Position numbers and translations under genes: made by a program
The notes under the pieces: generated by a model
What the model was told of the DNA's origin: nothing
Seen by the model: the letters and a program-made list of their open reading frames with translations, nothing else
Database searches by the model: none
Assembly (NCBI GenBank): GCA_964479585.1
Contig: CAYZMP010000011.1
Span: 1-40,225 of the forward strand
DNA: 40,225 nt
Origin: UBA6182 sp964479585
GTDB lineage: Bacteria; Bacillota_I; Bacilli_A; Erysipelotrichales; Erysipelotrichaceae
Direction of reading: 5' to 3'
Shown here: piece by piece, positions 15,275-23,792 of the stretch
Layout of the letters: every line of letters begins with the position of its first letter
How positions within the stretch are numbered: the stretch's first letter is position 1

Positions 15275-17413
15275 TTGTCCATCACAAAAAATATGAAGAA
15301 ACTAGTCATTGTAGAATCCCCATCAAAATCTAAAACCATCCAAAAATATGTGGGGGATGATTTTAAAGTACTTTCCTCAAAAGGACATATTCGTGATTTA
15401 GCGATTAAAGGCAAAGGTGGTTTAGGTGTCGATGTTGAAAATAACTTTGAGGCAACCTATGTCATATCAAAAGATAAAAAAGATGTCGTAAAAGAATTAA
15501 AAGAAGCAGTAAAAAAAGTAGATGAAGTATACTTAGCTACTGACCCTGATCGGGAAGGTGAAGCGATTTCTTGGCATTTAGCGGATGTTTTATCATTGGA
15601 TGTTGCAAAAGCAAATCGAGTTACGTTTAATGAAGTAACCAAAGATGCGGTATTAAAAGCACTTGATAATGCACATCCAATCGACATGAATTTAGTTAAA
15701 TCTCAAGAGAACCGTCGTATTCTAGACCGTATTATTGGGTTTAAACTTTCTAAGTTGTTGCAATCAAAAATAAAAAGTAAAAGTGCTGGTCGTGTTCAAT
15801 CAGTAGCTCTTAAGCTTATTGTCGAGCGAGAAAAGGAAATTTTAGCGTTTGTACCAAAAGAGTTTTGGACAGTTCACGCTTTAGGTAAAATTAGCAAGTT
15901 TGATATTGATGCTGTGGCAGTTGATGATAAGTACAAAGAAATTCAAGTCGATAACAAAGAACAAGCTGATAAAATCATCAAAGCCTCAACTGGGGATATG
16001 GTGGTTGTGGATACGAAGAAAAAGAAAAGCAAACGTAATCCAAAAATGCCATTTACAACTTCCACACTCCAACAAGAAATGGCGAATAAGTTTAACTTTC
16101 CAGCAAAAAAGACAATGCGTGTGGCACAGAAATTGTATGAAGGTATTGAAATTAATGGTAGTGCAACCGGATTAATTACATACATGCGTACTGACTCTAT
16201 CCGTTTAAGTCCGGGATTTATTATGCAAAGTAAAGAAATGATTGAAGCTGACTTTGGTAAAGAATACCTTGGTTATTTTAAGCAACCAAAAGAAGACAAA
16301 AACATTCAAGATGCTCATGAAGCCATTCGTGTAACCGACATCACATTAAAACCAGAAAACATTAAATCATCACTTTCCAACGATGAATACAAAGTGTATG
16401 CGTTTATTTATTATCGTAGCATGGCTGCATTAATGGCTCCTGCGACATTTGATAATACACAAGTAATATTTGAAGCCAATGGCCAAAAGTATTCCATTAA
16501 TGGTTCAATCAAAACATTTGATGGGTATTTAAAAGTGTATGATAATTATGAACAATCCAAAGATAAACTATTACCACCACTTAAAATTAAAGATGTGTTT
16601 GATTATGATAAGCTTGAAGGTAAACAACACTTTACTAAAGGACCATCACGTTATAGTGAAGCCACTCTAATTAAAGAAATGGAAGCAAATGGTATTGGAC
16701 GTCCTTCAACTTATGCGACGATTATTGATACAATTGTCAATCGTAATTATGTTGAACTAATTAAACAAAGTGAATCATCCAAAACAAAAGTGTTTAAACC
16801 TACTGAACAAGGGTTTTTAACGGATGAGAAATTAGCTGAGCATTTTAGTAATTTAATCAATGTAAAATATACTGCAAACATGGAATCTGAACTTGATGAA
16901 ATTGCCGAAGGAAAAAAAGATCCTGTTGAAACATTACGACTATTTTATGATCAGTTTGAAGTGATGATCAATCAAGCGCAAGAAAACATGGAAAAGATTG
17001 CTCCTGTATTAACAGGTGAAGATTGTCCAAAATGTGGCAAACCACTTGTGTATCGTAAAAACAAAAAGAATGAAACATTTGTTGGATGTTCAGGTTATCC
17101 TGATTGTGATTATTCAACGTTTGATGAAAATAGCAAAACTGGTGAAAAATGCCCTGATTGTGGCCATGAGTTAATTGAGCGAAGAAGCAAACGTGGTCAG
17201 AAGTTTATTGGCTGCTCAAACTATCCAGCATGTACATACATTAAAAAAGACCCGCCTCGCTATACCGGTGAAAATTGTCCAGAGTGTGGTCAACCTCTTG
17301 TTATTCGAAAAAGTCGATATGGTAAAGATTTTGTCGCTTGTTCGGGATTTCCAAAGTGTCGATACATTCAAAAAAATGGTAATGGAAAAAAAGAATGCAG
17401 TGAAAATGAGTAA
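15275..17413 (+). CDS. topA: DNA topoisomerase I
   Basis: A type IA topoisomerase of 712 residues that relaxes negative supercoils. The Toprim domain starts KKLVIVESPSKSKTIQKY-like near the N-terminus and contains ATDPDREGEAISWHL. The active-site Tyr303 is in ITYMRTDS. Three C4 zinc-ribbon units at the C-terminus (CPKCG...C, CPDCG...C, CPECG...C, roughly residues 581-700) bind single-stranded DNA. I place the start at TTG 15275, 8 bases after AAGGAG (15261-15266). ATG 15257 (4-base overlap with dprA) lies before that site, and ATG 15293 lies too far after it, but either is possible. Confidence 0.95.
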   Translation: MSITKNMKKLVIVESPSKSKTIQKYVGDDFKVLSSKGHIRDLAIKGKGGLGVDVENNFEATYVISKDKKDVVKELKEAVKKVDEVYLATDPDREGEAISWHLADVLSLDVAKANRVTFNEVTKDAVLKALDNAHPIDMNLVKSQENRRILDRIIGFKLSKLLQSKIKSKSAGRVQSVALKLIVEREKEILAFVPKEFWTVHALGKISKFDIDAVAVDDKYKEIQVDNKEQADKIIKASTGDMVVVDTKKKKSKRNPKMPFTTSTLQQEMANKFNFPAKKTMRVAQKLYEGIEINGSATGLITYMRTDSIRLSPGFIMQSKEMIEADFGKEYLGYFKQPKEDKNIQDAHEAIRVTDITLKPENIKSSLSNDEYKVYAFIYYRSMAALMAPATFDNTQVIFEANGQKYSINGSIKTFDGYLKVYDNYEQSKDKLLPPLKIKDVFDYDKLEGKQHFTKGPSRYSEATLIKEMEANGIGRPSTYATIIDTIVNRNYVELIKQSESSKTKVFKPTEQGFLTDEKLAEHFSNLINVKYTANMESELDEIAEGKKDPVETLRLFYDQFEVMINQAQENMEKIAPVLTGEDCPKCGKPLVYRKNKKNETFVGCSGYPDCDYSTFDENSKTGEKCPDCGHELIERRSKRGQKFIGCSNYPACTYIKKDPPRYTGENCPECGQPLVIRKSRYGKDFVACSGFPKCRYIQKNGNGKKECSENE

Positions 17414-18710
17414 GCAAATCATTAATGTTGTTGGAGCAGGTCTTGCAGGAAGTGAAGCGGCTTGGCAATGTGCACAAGCAGGCTTTAAAGTTCGCTTGTA
17501 TGAAATGCGTCCAACTAAATCGACACCAGCGCATCAAAGCAACAACTTTGCAGAACTTGTGTGTTCTAATTCGTTACGTTCAAATATGTTAACCAATGCT
17601 GTTGGACTACTTAAAGAGGAAATGCGCATCTTAAATAGCCTTATCATTCAACAAGCTGATAAACATGCAGTTCCTGCAGGTTCAGCGCTTGCTGTTGATC
17701 GTGATGGTTTTTCAAAAGGTATTACACAAACTCTCCTTAATCATCCAAACATAGAAGTTATTTATGGTGAAGTCACACAAATTCTAGAAGGTCCAACCAT
17801 TATTGCAAGTGGTCCTTTAACAAGTGAAACATTATCTTTAGAAATATTAAAGTATGTTGGTGAAGAAGCGTTGTATTTTTACGATGCTGTTGCCCCAATT
17901 ATAGAAAAAGATTCAATTGATTTTAGCAAAGCATTCTTTAAGTCACGATATGATAAAGGAGAACCTTCCTACATTAACTGTGGCATGAACCAAGAACAGT
18001 TTGATGCTTTTTATCAAGCACTTTTAGAAGCTGAAGAAGTCGTTGAAAAACCTTTTGAAAAGCTAAAGTTCTTTGAAGGGTGCATGCCAGTAGAAGCAAT
18101 GGCAAAACGAGGAAAGAAAACGTTAACTTTTGGTCCACTTAAACCAGTCGGACTCAATCACAATGATCAACGATTTAAAGCTGTTGTGCAGCTTAGACAA
18201 GATGATGCAGCTGCTAACTTATACAACATGGTTGGCTTTCAAACACATTTAAAGTTTGCAGATCAAAAGAGAATCATTCAAATGATACCAGGACTAGAAA
18301 ATGCCAACATAGTTCGCTATGGTGTGATGCATCGTAACACATACATTAATGCCCCATTAACGCTAAAAGAAACCTACCAAAGCAAAAAACGAGATGATCT
18401 ATTTTTTGCTGGTCAACTCATGGGAGTGGAAGGGTATGTTGAATCTGCAGCAAGTGGTTTGTATGCCGCACTTAACATGATTCGATATTTAACTAACAAA
18501 CCTCTTATTAAACCACACCCACAAACAATGATGCTTGCGATGGCATATTATGTTAGCCATGCAAATCCCAAACATTTTGTTGTTATGAATGCTAACTTTG
18601 GTTTAGCCGATCGTAGTGACTTTGATAAAGATCCAGATAAAAATGAAAAATATGCACAAAGGGCATGTGAACTTACAAAACAACTGTATGAATCATCAAC
18701 AGCTGCTTAA
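17406..18710 (+). CDS. trmFO: tRNA m5U54 methyltransferase TrmFO (folate/FAD dependent)
   Basis: A 434-residue flavoprotein that makes ribothymidine-54 in tRNA with methylenetetrahydrofolate as the carbon donor. The FAD-binding motif INVVGAGLAGSEAAWQCAQ is at the N-terminus, followed by ELVCSNSLRSNMLTNAVGLL, FEGCMPVEAMAKRGKKT and a GQLMGVEGYVESAASGL motif near the end. The open frame extends upstream inside topA. ATG 17406 gives an 8-base ATGAGTAA overlap with the topA stop and the standard N-terminus. Confidence 0.96.
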   Translation: MSKQIINVVGAGLAGSEAAWQCAQAGFKVRLYEMRPTKSTPAHQSNNFAELVCSNSLRSNMLTNAVGLLKEEMRILNSLIIQQADKHAVPAGSALAVDRDGFSKGITQTLLNHPNIEVIYGEVTQILEGPTIIASGPLTSETLSLEILKYVGEEALYFYDAVAPIIEKDSIDFSKAFFKSRYDKGEPSYINCGMNQEQFDAFYQALLEAEEVVEKPFEKLKFFEGCMPVEAMAKRGKKTLTFGPLKPVGLNHNDQRFKAVVQLRQDDAAANLYNMVGFQTHLKFADQKRIIQMIPGLENANIVRYGVMHRNTYINAPLTLKETYQSKKRDDLFFAGQLMGVEGYVESAASGLYAALNMIRYLTNKPLIKPHPQTMMLAMAYYVSHANPKHFVVMNANFGLADRSDFDKDPDKNEKYAQRACELTKQLYESSTAA

Positions 18711-19581
18711 TCTGTTTTTACAAAACAGTGAATTTAATCTTAATCATTCAAAAAACACGCTTTTAGCTTATAAACGTGATATTTTGCAATTTTTAAAGTA
18801 CGTCAGCGATCTTCAAATTGATGATTTAAACAAGGTAACTGAAAATGACATGATGAATTATGTGTCGACATTAAAAAAAGAATCAAAGCTACAAGCTACG
18901 AGCGTGGCTAGAAAACTTGCTTCTTTGCGATCGTTTTTTAATTATTTAATCAAACATCAACACATGGACCATCATCCTATGATCAATATCAAAGCACCAG
19001 CTCAAAAAAGTGATTTACCAACCTTCTTAATGGTAGAAGAAATCATGAAAGTCTTTGAAGTTTTCGATCGCAACTCTAATTTAGGTTATCGTGATTTTGT
19101 ACTTGTACAATTGTTGTATGCTTGCGGTTTGCGAGTGAGTGAATGTGCTGAACTTACATTATCCAATGTTGATTTTAATCAACGAGTTGTCTTTGTCCAT
19201 GGTAAAGGCAACAAACAACGTCTTGTCCCGTTTTATAAAGAAATGGGAGATGATTTGTATCACTATGTGCATAATGTTAGAAATCAACTTGTTAAAAATG
19301 ATCACGAACACTTGTTTGTCAATGCTAAAGGTCAACCAATAAGCGACCGTGCGATTCAATACATCGTAAAAAAAGCAGGAGAGCTAGCAAACTTAAAGCA
19401 AGCATTGCATCCTCATATGCTAAGGCATTCCTTTGCGACGCATTTGCTTGATAATGGAGCTGACTTAAAAATAGTACAAGAGTTATTAGGTCATGAAAAC
19501 CTTAGTACAACACAAATATACACTCATGTTAGTATTGATAAGATGAAAGAAGAATATAAGAAGAAATTTCCAACATTGTAA
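18688..19581 (+). CDS. xerC: Tyrosine recombinase XerC (CodV)
   Basis: A 297-residue tyrosine recombinase. With XerD it resolves chromosome dimers at dif. The N-terminal SAM-like core-binding domain is followed by the catalytic domain with Arg149 (GLRVSE), Lys173 (GKGNKQR), His243-x-x-Arg246 (HPHMLRHSFATH), His269 (LGHENL) and the nucleophile Tyr278. All catalytic residues are present. The start overlaps trmFO by 23 bases and has no clear ribosome binding site. Position after trmFO marks it as the CodV/XerC copy rather than a phage integrase. Confidence 0.93.
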   Translation: MNHQQLLNLFLQNSEFNLNHSKNTLLAYKRDILQFLKYVSDLQIDDLNKVTENDMMNYVSTLKKESKLQATSVARKLASLRSFFNYLIKHQHMDHHPMINIKAPAQKSDLPTFLMVEEIMKVFEVFDRNSNLGYRDFVLVQLLYACGLRVSECAELTLSNVDFNQRVVFVHGKGNKQRLVPFYKEMGDDLYHYVHNVRNQLVKNDHEHLFVNAKGQPISDRAIQYIVKKAGELANLKQALHPHMLRHSFATHLLDNGADLKIVQELLGHENLSTTQIYTHVSIDKMKEEYKKKFPTL

Positions 19582-19604
19582 GAACGACGATTCGTTCTTT
19601 TTTT
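19580..19604 (+). terminator. xerC terminator
   Basis: AAGAACGA and TCGTTCTT form an 8-bp stem around CGAT, followed by a T run. The stem begins inside the xerC stop codon and ends the topA-trmFO-xerC unit. Confidence 0.8.
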
Positions 19605-19621
19605 GTAAAGTTCACTTTACA
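19604..19621 (+). promoter_or_regulatory. Operator 1 of the HTH module
   Basis: TGTAAAGT and ACTTTACA are inverted arms around TC (18 bp). The site contains the -35 TTTACA of the promoter at 19616-19643 and matches operator 2 in 14 of the 16 arm positions. Confidence 0.6.
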
Positions 19622-19643
19622 TTGTAATTCTTTATGCTATACT
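19616..19643 (+). promoter_or_regulatory. Promoter of the HTH/membrane-protein module
   Basis: TTTACA (19616-19621), a 16-base spacer and TATACT (19638-19643). The -35 lies in operator 1, and operator 2 covers the predicted start of transcription. Confidence 0.6.
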
Positions 19644-19646
19644 AAA

Positions 19647-19664
19647 TGTAAAGCTAGCTTTACA
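19647..19664 (+). promoter_or_regulatory. Operator 2 of the HTH module
   Basis: TGTAAAGCTAGCTTTACA is a perfect palindrome (20 bp when the flanking A and T are included, 19646-19665). Its centre lies 43 bp from that of operator 1, about four turns of the helix. Confidence 0.65.
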
Positions 19665-19676
19665 TATGAGGTGAAT

Positions 19677-19883
19677 ATGAAAAACAGTGTAGAGAGAAGA
19701 AGAAAAGAAAAAAGCATTAATCAAGAAGCCTTTGCGCTTGCAATGAAGGTTTCAAGACAGACAATTAGTGCTATCGAAAATGGACGTTATAATCCATCAG
19801 TAACTCTTGCTTATAAGATAGCGTCTTATTTTAATTGCACAATTGAAGAAGTTTTTGAGTTTGAGGAGGAAGAACATGAGTGA
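19677..19883 (+). CDS. Small XRE-family HTH transcriptional regulator
   Basis: A 68-residue protein that is one Cro/C1-type helix-turn-helix domain: the recognition region reads MKVSRQTISAIENGRYNPS, followed by TLAYKIASYFNCTIEEVF. It has no effector domain. GTG 19671 is in frame but forms part of the ribosome binding site GAGGTGA, so ATG 19677 is used. The gene has two matching palindromes at its promoter, so self-repression is likely. It overlaps the next gene, a membrane protein, by 8 bases, an arrangement common for such small regulators paired with membrane proteins. Confidence 0.88.
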   Translation: MKNSVERRRKEKSINQEAFALAMKVSRQTISAIENGRYNPSVTLAYKIASYFNCTIEEVFEFEEEEHE

Positions 19884-20286
19884 AAAACAATTTGATATTC
19901 GATTAATTATAGCTTTGATATTTGCTTATTTTGTTAGTAGTGGAATCTTATCTTTACTGACCGATCTGTATATCATCACCCAGTTTTTTGCTGCAGTTAT
20001 TGCACTAGGTGTGTTTATCATCTATCGTAGAAGACTATTTAACAAGCATAAGGAGCTTAAGGAGTTTATAACTATTCAATACAATGATGAAAGAAAAATA
20101 TCAATTAATCGAAAAATATACTATATAAGCTTTAATGTTTCGATTGTAGTGCTTATTTTTGTAGCAAGTGTATTTCGAGATTTAAACTATGCACAAATAG
20201 CAGATGGCATGTTAATAAGTGGTGCCATCATGTTGCTTAGTTTAATTACTAGTTATATATACGTAGTGAAAATAAAAAAAGAGTAG
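19876..20286 (+). CDS. Four-helix membrane protein (DUF2178-like), partner of the HTH regulator
   Basis: A 136-residue membrane protein. Hydrophobic segments lie at about residues 9-28, 32-48, 82-101 and 109-130, with a charged loop (RRRLFNKHKELKEF) between the second and third. Start at ATG 19876 behind GAGGAGGAAG. The pairing with a tiny XRE regulator and the topology resemble DUF2178-type membrane proteins, but I have no motif that proves it. Function unknown; it may sense or respond to a membrane condition and modulate the regulator. Confidence 0.75.
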   Translation: MSEKQFDIRLIIALIFAYFVSSGILSLLTDLYIITQFFAAVIALGVFIIYRRRLFNKHKELKEFITIQYNDERKISINRKIYYISFNVSIVVLIFVASVFRDLNYAQIADGMLISGAIMLLSLITSYIYVVKIKKE

Positions 20287-20328
20287 TAATAATTGGCTGG
20301 TTTTAATGCTATAAATAAGCAGTTTCAT

Positions 20329-20357
20329 TTGTATTTGTGTGTTAACTGTGGTATATT
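20329..20357 (+). promoter_or_regulatory. rpsB operon promoter
   Basis: TTGTAT (20329-20334), a 17-base spacer and TATATT (20352-20357). Predicted transcription starts near 20364, about 108 bases before the rpsB start. Confidence 0.6.
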
Positions 20358-20363
20358 ATTCAG

Positions 20364-20471
20364 TGGCTAAAAGAAAGCTATTACACACACCATGGATTCA
20401 TTAACCCGTGCTCATTTGAGTTGTTAATGTTGGAAGTGGTGGAGGTAAAACGGAAAGAGAGGAATTTTTTT
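20364..20471 (+). promoter_or_regulatory. Structured 5' leader of rpsB
   Basis: CATTAAC (20399-20405) pairs with GTTAATG (20423-20429), and flanking ACCA (before) and TGGT/GGTGG (after) segments can extend pairing toward the ribosome binding site AGAGG. rpsB leaders in other bacteria bind S2 to repress rpsB-tsf. That function here is inferred. Confidence 0.45.
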
Positions 20472-21569
20472 ATGGCACAATTAGTAACAATGAGAAAGTT
20501 ACTAGAAAGTGGATCTCACTTTGGGCATCAAACCCGTCGTTGGAATCCAAAAATGAAGTCGTATGTATACACTTCAAAAGCAGGTACTCACATTATCGAT
20601 TTAAACCAAACATTGGAGGCAATCGAAATTGCTTACGCTAAAATGCGTGAAATTAGTGAGAAAAACGGTAAAGTATTGTTTGTTGGAACAAAAAAACAAG
20701 CACAAGCTATCGTGTTAGATGAAGCTTTACGTTCAGGGTCCTTTTTTATTAACCAACGTTGGTTAGGTGGTTTACTTACAAACTTTAGAACCATTCAAAA
20801 AAGCATTCGTCGTTTGTTGGAAATTGAAGAAATGGAAACAAACGGAACAATTAATGTGTATCCTAAAAAAGAAATCATTCAACTTCGCAAAGAAGCAACA
20901 CGTTTAGAAACCTTCTTAGGCGGAATTAAAGAAATGAAAAAATTACCAGATGCGATCTTTATTGTTGATCCAACTGAAGATGTTATCCCAGTATTAGAAG
21001 CACGTAAACTTGGAATTCCAGTATTTGGAATTATGGATACAAACGCAGATCCTGCGATGTTGGATTATGGTATTCCTGCTAATGATGATGCAATACGTTC
21101 AGTACGTACCATTGTTGGATTAATGGCAGATGCTTTAATTGAAGCAAAAGGTGGAGTACTTGCGTTTGCTTATCAACAAGATGAAGAAGAAAAAGATATT
21201 TCAATGATTGATGTAATTATCAATGTTGAACGTCAAAATGAAGAAAACGAACGTCGTCGTCGTCAACGTAATGAAGAACGTCGTCAACGTCAAGAACGTC
21301 GTCGTAACTACAAAGGCAAACGTGAAAACACATACGATAATCGTTCTTCAGAAAACACTAGACCTACAGAAAATAGAAGACCTGCAGAAGCTACAAAACC
21401 AGTAGAAACAGCTAAACCAGTAGAAGAAGCTAAACCAGTCGAAGCAGCTAAACCTGTTGAAGCTACCAAATCTGTAGAAGCTTCAACTGAAACTGAAAAA
21501 CCAAAGCGTACTCGTAAACCAAAAGCTGAAGCAGCAGAAAAAACAAACAGTGAAGAGGTGAGTGAATGA
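20472..21569 (+). CDS. rpsB: 30S ribosomal protein S2 with long low-complexity C-terminal tail
   Basis: Residues 1 to about 250 are a normal S2 protein: TMRKLLESGSHFGHQTRRW at the start, VLFVGTKKQAQAIV, FINQRWLGGLLTNF and VPVFGIMDTNADP-like IPVFGIMDTNADPAMLDY. S2 binds the head-body junction of the 30S subunit. Another ~115 residues follow, which ordinary S2 (about 230-260 aa) lacks: an Arg/Gln/Glu-rich stretch (RRRRQRNEERRQRQERRR), a linker, five KPVExx-type repeats and a Lys/Arg-rich end. The frame opens at 20421, but the S2 N-terminus and AGAGG fix the start at ATG 20472. The last 4 bases overlap tsf. Confidence 0.97.
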   Translation: MAQLVTMRKLLESGSHFGHQTRRWNPKMKSYVYTSKAGTHIIDLNQTLEAIEIAYAKMREISEKNGKVLFVGTKKQAQAIVLDEALRSGSFFINQRWLGGLLTNFRTIQKSIRRLLEIEEMETNGTINVYPKKEIIQLRKEATRLETFLGGIKEMKKLPDAIFIVDPTEDVIPVLEARKLGIPVFGIMDTNADPAMLDYGIPANDDAIRSVRTIVGLMADALIEAKGGVLAFAYQQDEEEKDISMIDVIINVERQNEENERRRRQRNEERRQRQERRRNYKGKRENTYDNRSSENTRPTENRRPAEATKPVETAKPVEEAKPVEAAKPVEATKSVEASTETEKPKRTRKPKAEAAEKTNSEEVSE

Positions 21570-22453
21570 TTAGCGCAGCACAAGTTAAAGAACTAAGAGA
21601 AAAAACTGGCGCAGGCATGATGGATTGCAAAAAAGCACTTGAAGCTACTGAAGGCGATATTAGTGCAGCAATCGATTGGTTGCGTGAAAAAGGAATTGCT
21701 AAAGCAGCAAAAAAAGCAGATCGCGTTGCTGCAGAAGGGTTAACACGTGTTGTTGTAAACAACAATACAGCCGCATTAATTGAGATTAACTCAGAAACAG
21801 ACTTTGTGGCAAAAAACGAACAATTCTTACAATTAATGGACAACATCGCAACTGCTGTAGCAACTGCTTCTCCAAAAACAATGGAAGAAGCGTTGGCTTT
21901 ATCAGTAAATAATGATTCCATTGAAAATACTATTATTTCCGCTACCGCTACGATTGGTGAGAAAATTTCATTCCGTCGTTTTGAAATCGTTGAAAAATCA
22001 GATGATCAAAACTTTGGATTGTACATGCACAATGGTGGACGCATTAGCGCATTAGCACTAATTGAAGGTGGTAATGATGATGTCGCTAAAAACATTGCAA
22101 TGCAAGTAGCGTCAATGACACCAAGTTATGTATCACGTGAATTTATGCCTCAAGAAATTGTACAAAAAGAGCGTGAAATGCAACTTGAAATTGTGAAAAA
22201 TGATGAAAGCTTAGCGACAAAACCAGAAAAAGTTATTGCTGGTATTGTTGAAGGTCGTTTATCAAAATCATTACAAGACATGTGTTTAGTCGATCAAATT
22301 TACTTTAAAGATCAAGATATCAAAGTTGGTAAATACTTACAAAGTGAAAATGCAAAAGTACTATCCTTTATTCGTTATGAAGTAGGAGAAGGTATTGAGA
22401 AAAAAGCAGACAATTTTGTTGAAGAAGTAATGAGCCAAGCATTTGGAAAATAA
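21566..22453 (+). CDS. tsf: Elongation factor Ts
   Basis: A 295-residue EF-Ts, the exchange factor that releases GDP from EF-Tu. The N-terminal UBA-like part reads VKELREKTGAGMMDCKKAL, followed by the TDFVAKNEQF motif that contacts EF-Tu. It is coupled to rpsB through an ATGA overlap and ends in its own terminator. Confidence 0.98.
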   Translation: MISAAQVKELREKTGAGMMDCKKALEATEGDISAAIDWLREKGIAKAAKKADRVAAEGLTRVVVNNNTAALIEINSETDFVAKNEQFLQLMDNIATAVATASPKTMEEALALSVNNDSIENTIISATATIGEKISFRRFEIVEKSDDQNFGLYMHNGGRISALALIEGGNDDVAKNIAMQVASMTPSYVSREFMPQEIVQKEREMQLEIVKNDESLATKPEKVIAGIVEGRLSKSLQDMCLVDQIYFKDQDIKVGKYLQSENAKVLSFIRYEVGEGIEKKADNFVEEVMSQAFGK

Positions 22454-22454
22454 C

Positions 22455-22478
22455 GGGCACTTTCGTGTCCTTTTTTTT
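22455..22478 (+). terminator. tsf terminator
   Basis: GGGCAC and GTGTCC (one G-U pair) around TTTC, followed by eight T. It lies 1 base after the tsf stop. pyrH follows closely, so it may act as a partial terminator within the operon. Confidence 0.75.
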
Positions 22479-22495
22479 CAAAAAAAGGAGGAAAT

Positions 22496-23206
22496 ATGTA
22501 TAAACGCGTATTATTAAAACTGAGCGGTGAGGCTTTATCCTCAAAAGAACATCAACTTGATCCTGATATTTTAAGTTCACTAGCCCAAGAAATTAAAGAA
22601 ATTGTTGAAATGGGTGTTCAAGTAGCTATTGTGGTTGGTGCTGGAAACTATATTCGTGGTAAAAATGCTGAAAATTTAGGTATTGATCGTGTTCAAGCAG
22701 ACTACATGGGTATGCTTGCAACAGTCATTAATGCCATTGCGATTCAAGGTGCTTTTGAAAAGATTAACATTCCAACACGTGTACAATCTGCCATTGAAAT
22801 GAACAAAATTGCTGAACCTTTTATTGTACGAAGAGCGATTCGACATTTAGAAAAAGGCAGAGTTGTTATTTTTGGTGCAGGTACAGGAAGTCCATACTTT
22901 TCTACCGACACTACTGCAGCACTAAGGGCTTCTGAAATTAAAGCTGATGTTGTGTTAATGGCGAAAAATGGAGTTGATGGTGTTTATAGTGCCGATCCAA
23001 ATATTGTTTTAGATGCCAAAAAATATGATATTATTACTTATATGGATTTGTTGCAAAAAGGATTGGGAGTAATGGACTCAACGGCAACATCCATGTGCAT
23101 GGACAACGACATTGATTTAATTGTCTTTAACATGAATGAAAAAGGCAATATCAAAAAAGCGGTTATGCAAGAAACCTTAGGAACCAAAATAACAAAGGAG
23201 AGATAA
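22496..23206 (+). CDS. pyrH: UMP kinase
   Basis: A 236-residue bacterial UMP kinase of the amino-acid kinase fold, which phosphorylates UMP to UDP with ATP. It starts MYKRVLLKLSGEAL and contains VVGAGNYIRGKNAENLGIDR, FGAGTGSPYFSTDTTAALRA and NGVDGVYSADPN. AAAGGAGG lies before the ATG. pyrH-frr is the usual pair after rpsB-tsf. Confidence 0.98.
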   Translation: MYKRVLLKLSGEALSSKEHQLDPDILSSLAQEIKEIVEMGVQVAIVVGAGNYIRGKNAENLGIDRVQADYMGMLATVINAIAIQGAFEKINIPTRVQSAIEMNKIAEPFIVRRAIRHLEKGRVVIFGAGTGSPYFSTDTTAALRASEIKADVVLMAKNGVDGVYSADPNIVLDAKKYDIITYMDLLQKGLGVMDSTATSMCMDNDIDLIVFNMNEKGNIKKAVMQETLGTKITKER

Positions 23207-23209
23207 AGG

Positions 23210-23755
23210 ATGAATGCTTATTTAGATCAAGCAAAAGAAAGAATGGAAAAAGCACTAGTTGCTCTGGATGAACATTTTGCTACAGTACGTACAGGTCGTG
23301 CTAATCCTGCCATCTTAAATGATGTTGAGGTGAGCTATTATGGTGCAGATACACCACTTAACCAATTAGCACAAGTCTCCGTAGTAGAAGGGACACAGTT
23401 GGTTGTTAAACCATTTGATCCAGGAATCGTAAAAGATATTGAAAAAGCAATATTTAGTGCAAATATTGGATTAACACCACAAAATGATGGTACACTAATC
23501 CGTATTAATGTTCCGAAGCTTACGGAAGAAACAAGAAAAGAATTAGCAAAAGACGTTTCTAAAATGGGTGAAGAAGCAAAGGTTGCTATTAGAAACATTC
23601 GTCGTGATATTAATGATGCAATTAAAAAAGATGATTCTTTACCTGAAGATCAAGAAAAAAGAGCGTTAGATAAAGTTCAAGAAATTACCGATGACTTTGT
23701 CAAACGAATTGATCAAGCAGTGAATAACAAAACACAAGATATTATGAAAGTATAA
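23210..23755 (+). CDS. frr: Ribosome recycling factor
   Basis: A 181-residue RRF that, with EF-G, splits post-termination ribosomes. Family stretches are ALDEHFATVRTGRANPAIL, VVEGTQLVVKPFDPGIVKDI and IRINVPKLTEETRKEL. It lies 3 bases after pyrH with AAAGGAG upstream. Its stop codon lies in a hairpin stem. Confidence 0.98.
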   Translation: MNAYLDQAKERMEKALVALDEHFATVRTGRANPAILNDVEVSYYGADTPLNQLAQVSVVEGTQLVVKPFDPGIVKDIEKAIFSANIGLTPQNDGTLIRINVPKLTEETRKELAKDVSKMGEEAKVAIRNIRRDINDAIKKDDSLPEDQEKRALDKVQEITDDFVKRIDQAVNNKTQDIMKV

Positions 23756-23777
23756 ACTCACTTATGTGAGTTTCTTT
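23754..23777 (+). terminator. Hairpin after frr
   Basis: AAACTCAC and GTGAGTTT pair perfectly (8 bp) around TTAT and are followed by CTTT. The T run is short, so this is a weak terminator or a processing/stability hairpin between frr and uppS. Confidence 0.5.
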
Positions 23778-23792
23778 ATAAAGGAGATGTTT

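Noticed and set aside
18688..19581. Phage or mobile-element integrase
   Set aside because: The recombinase sits in the conserved topA-trmFO-xerC order, and no attachment repeats, phage genes or tRNA target are nearby.
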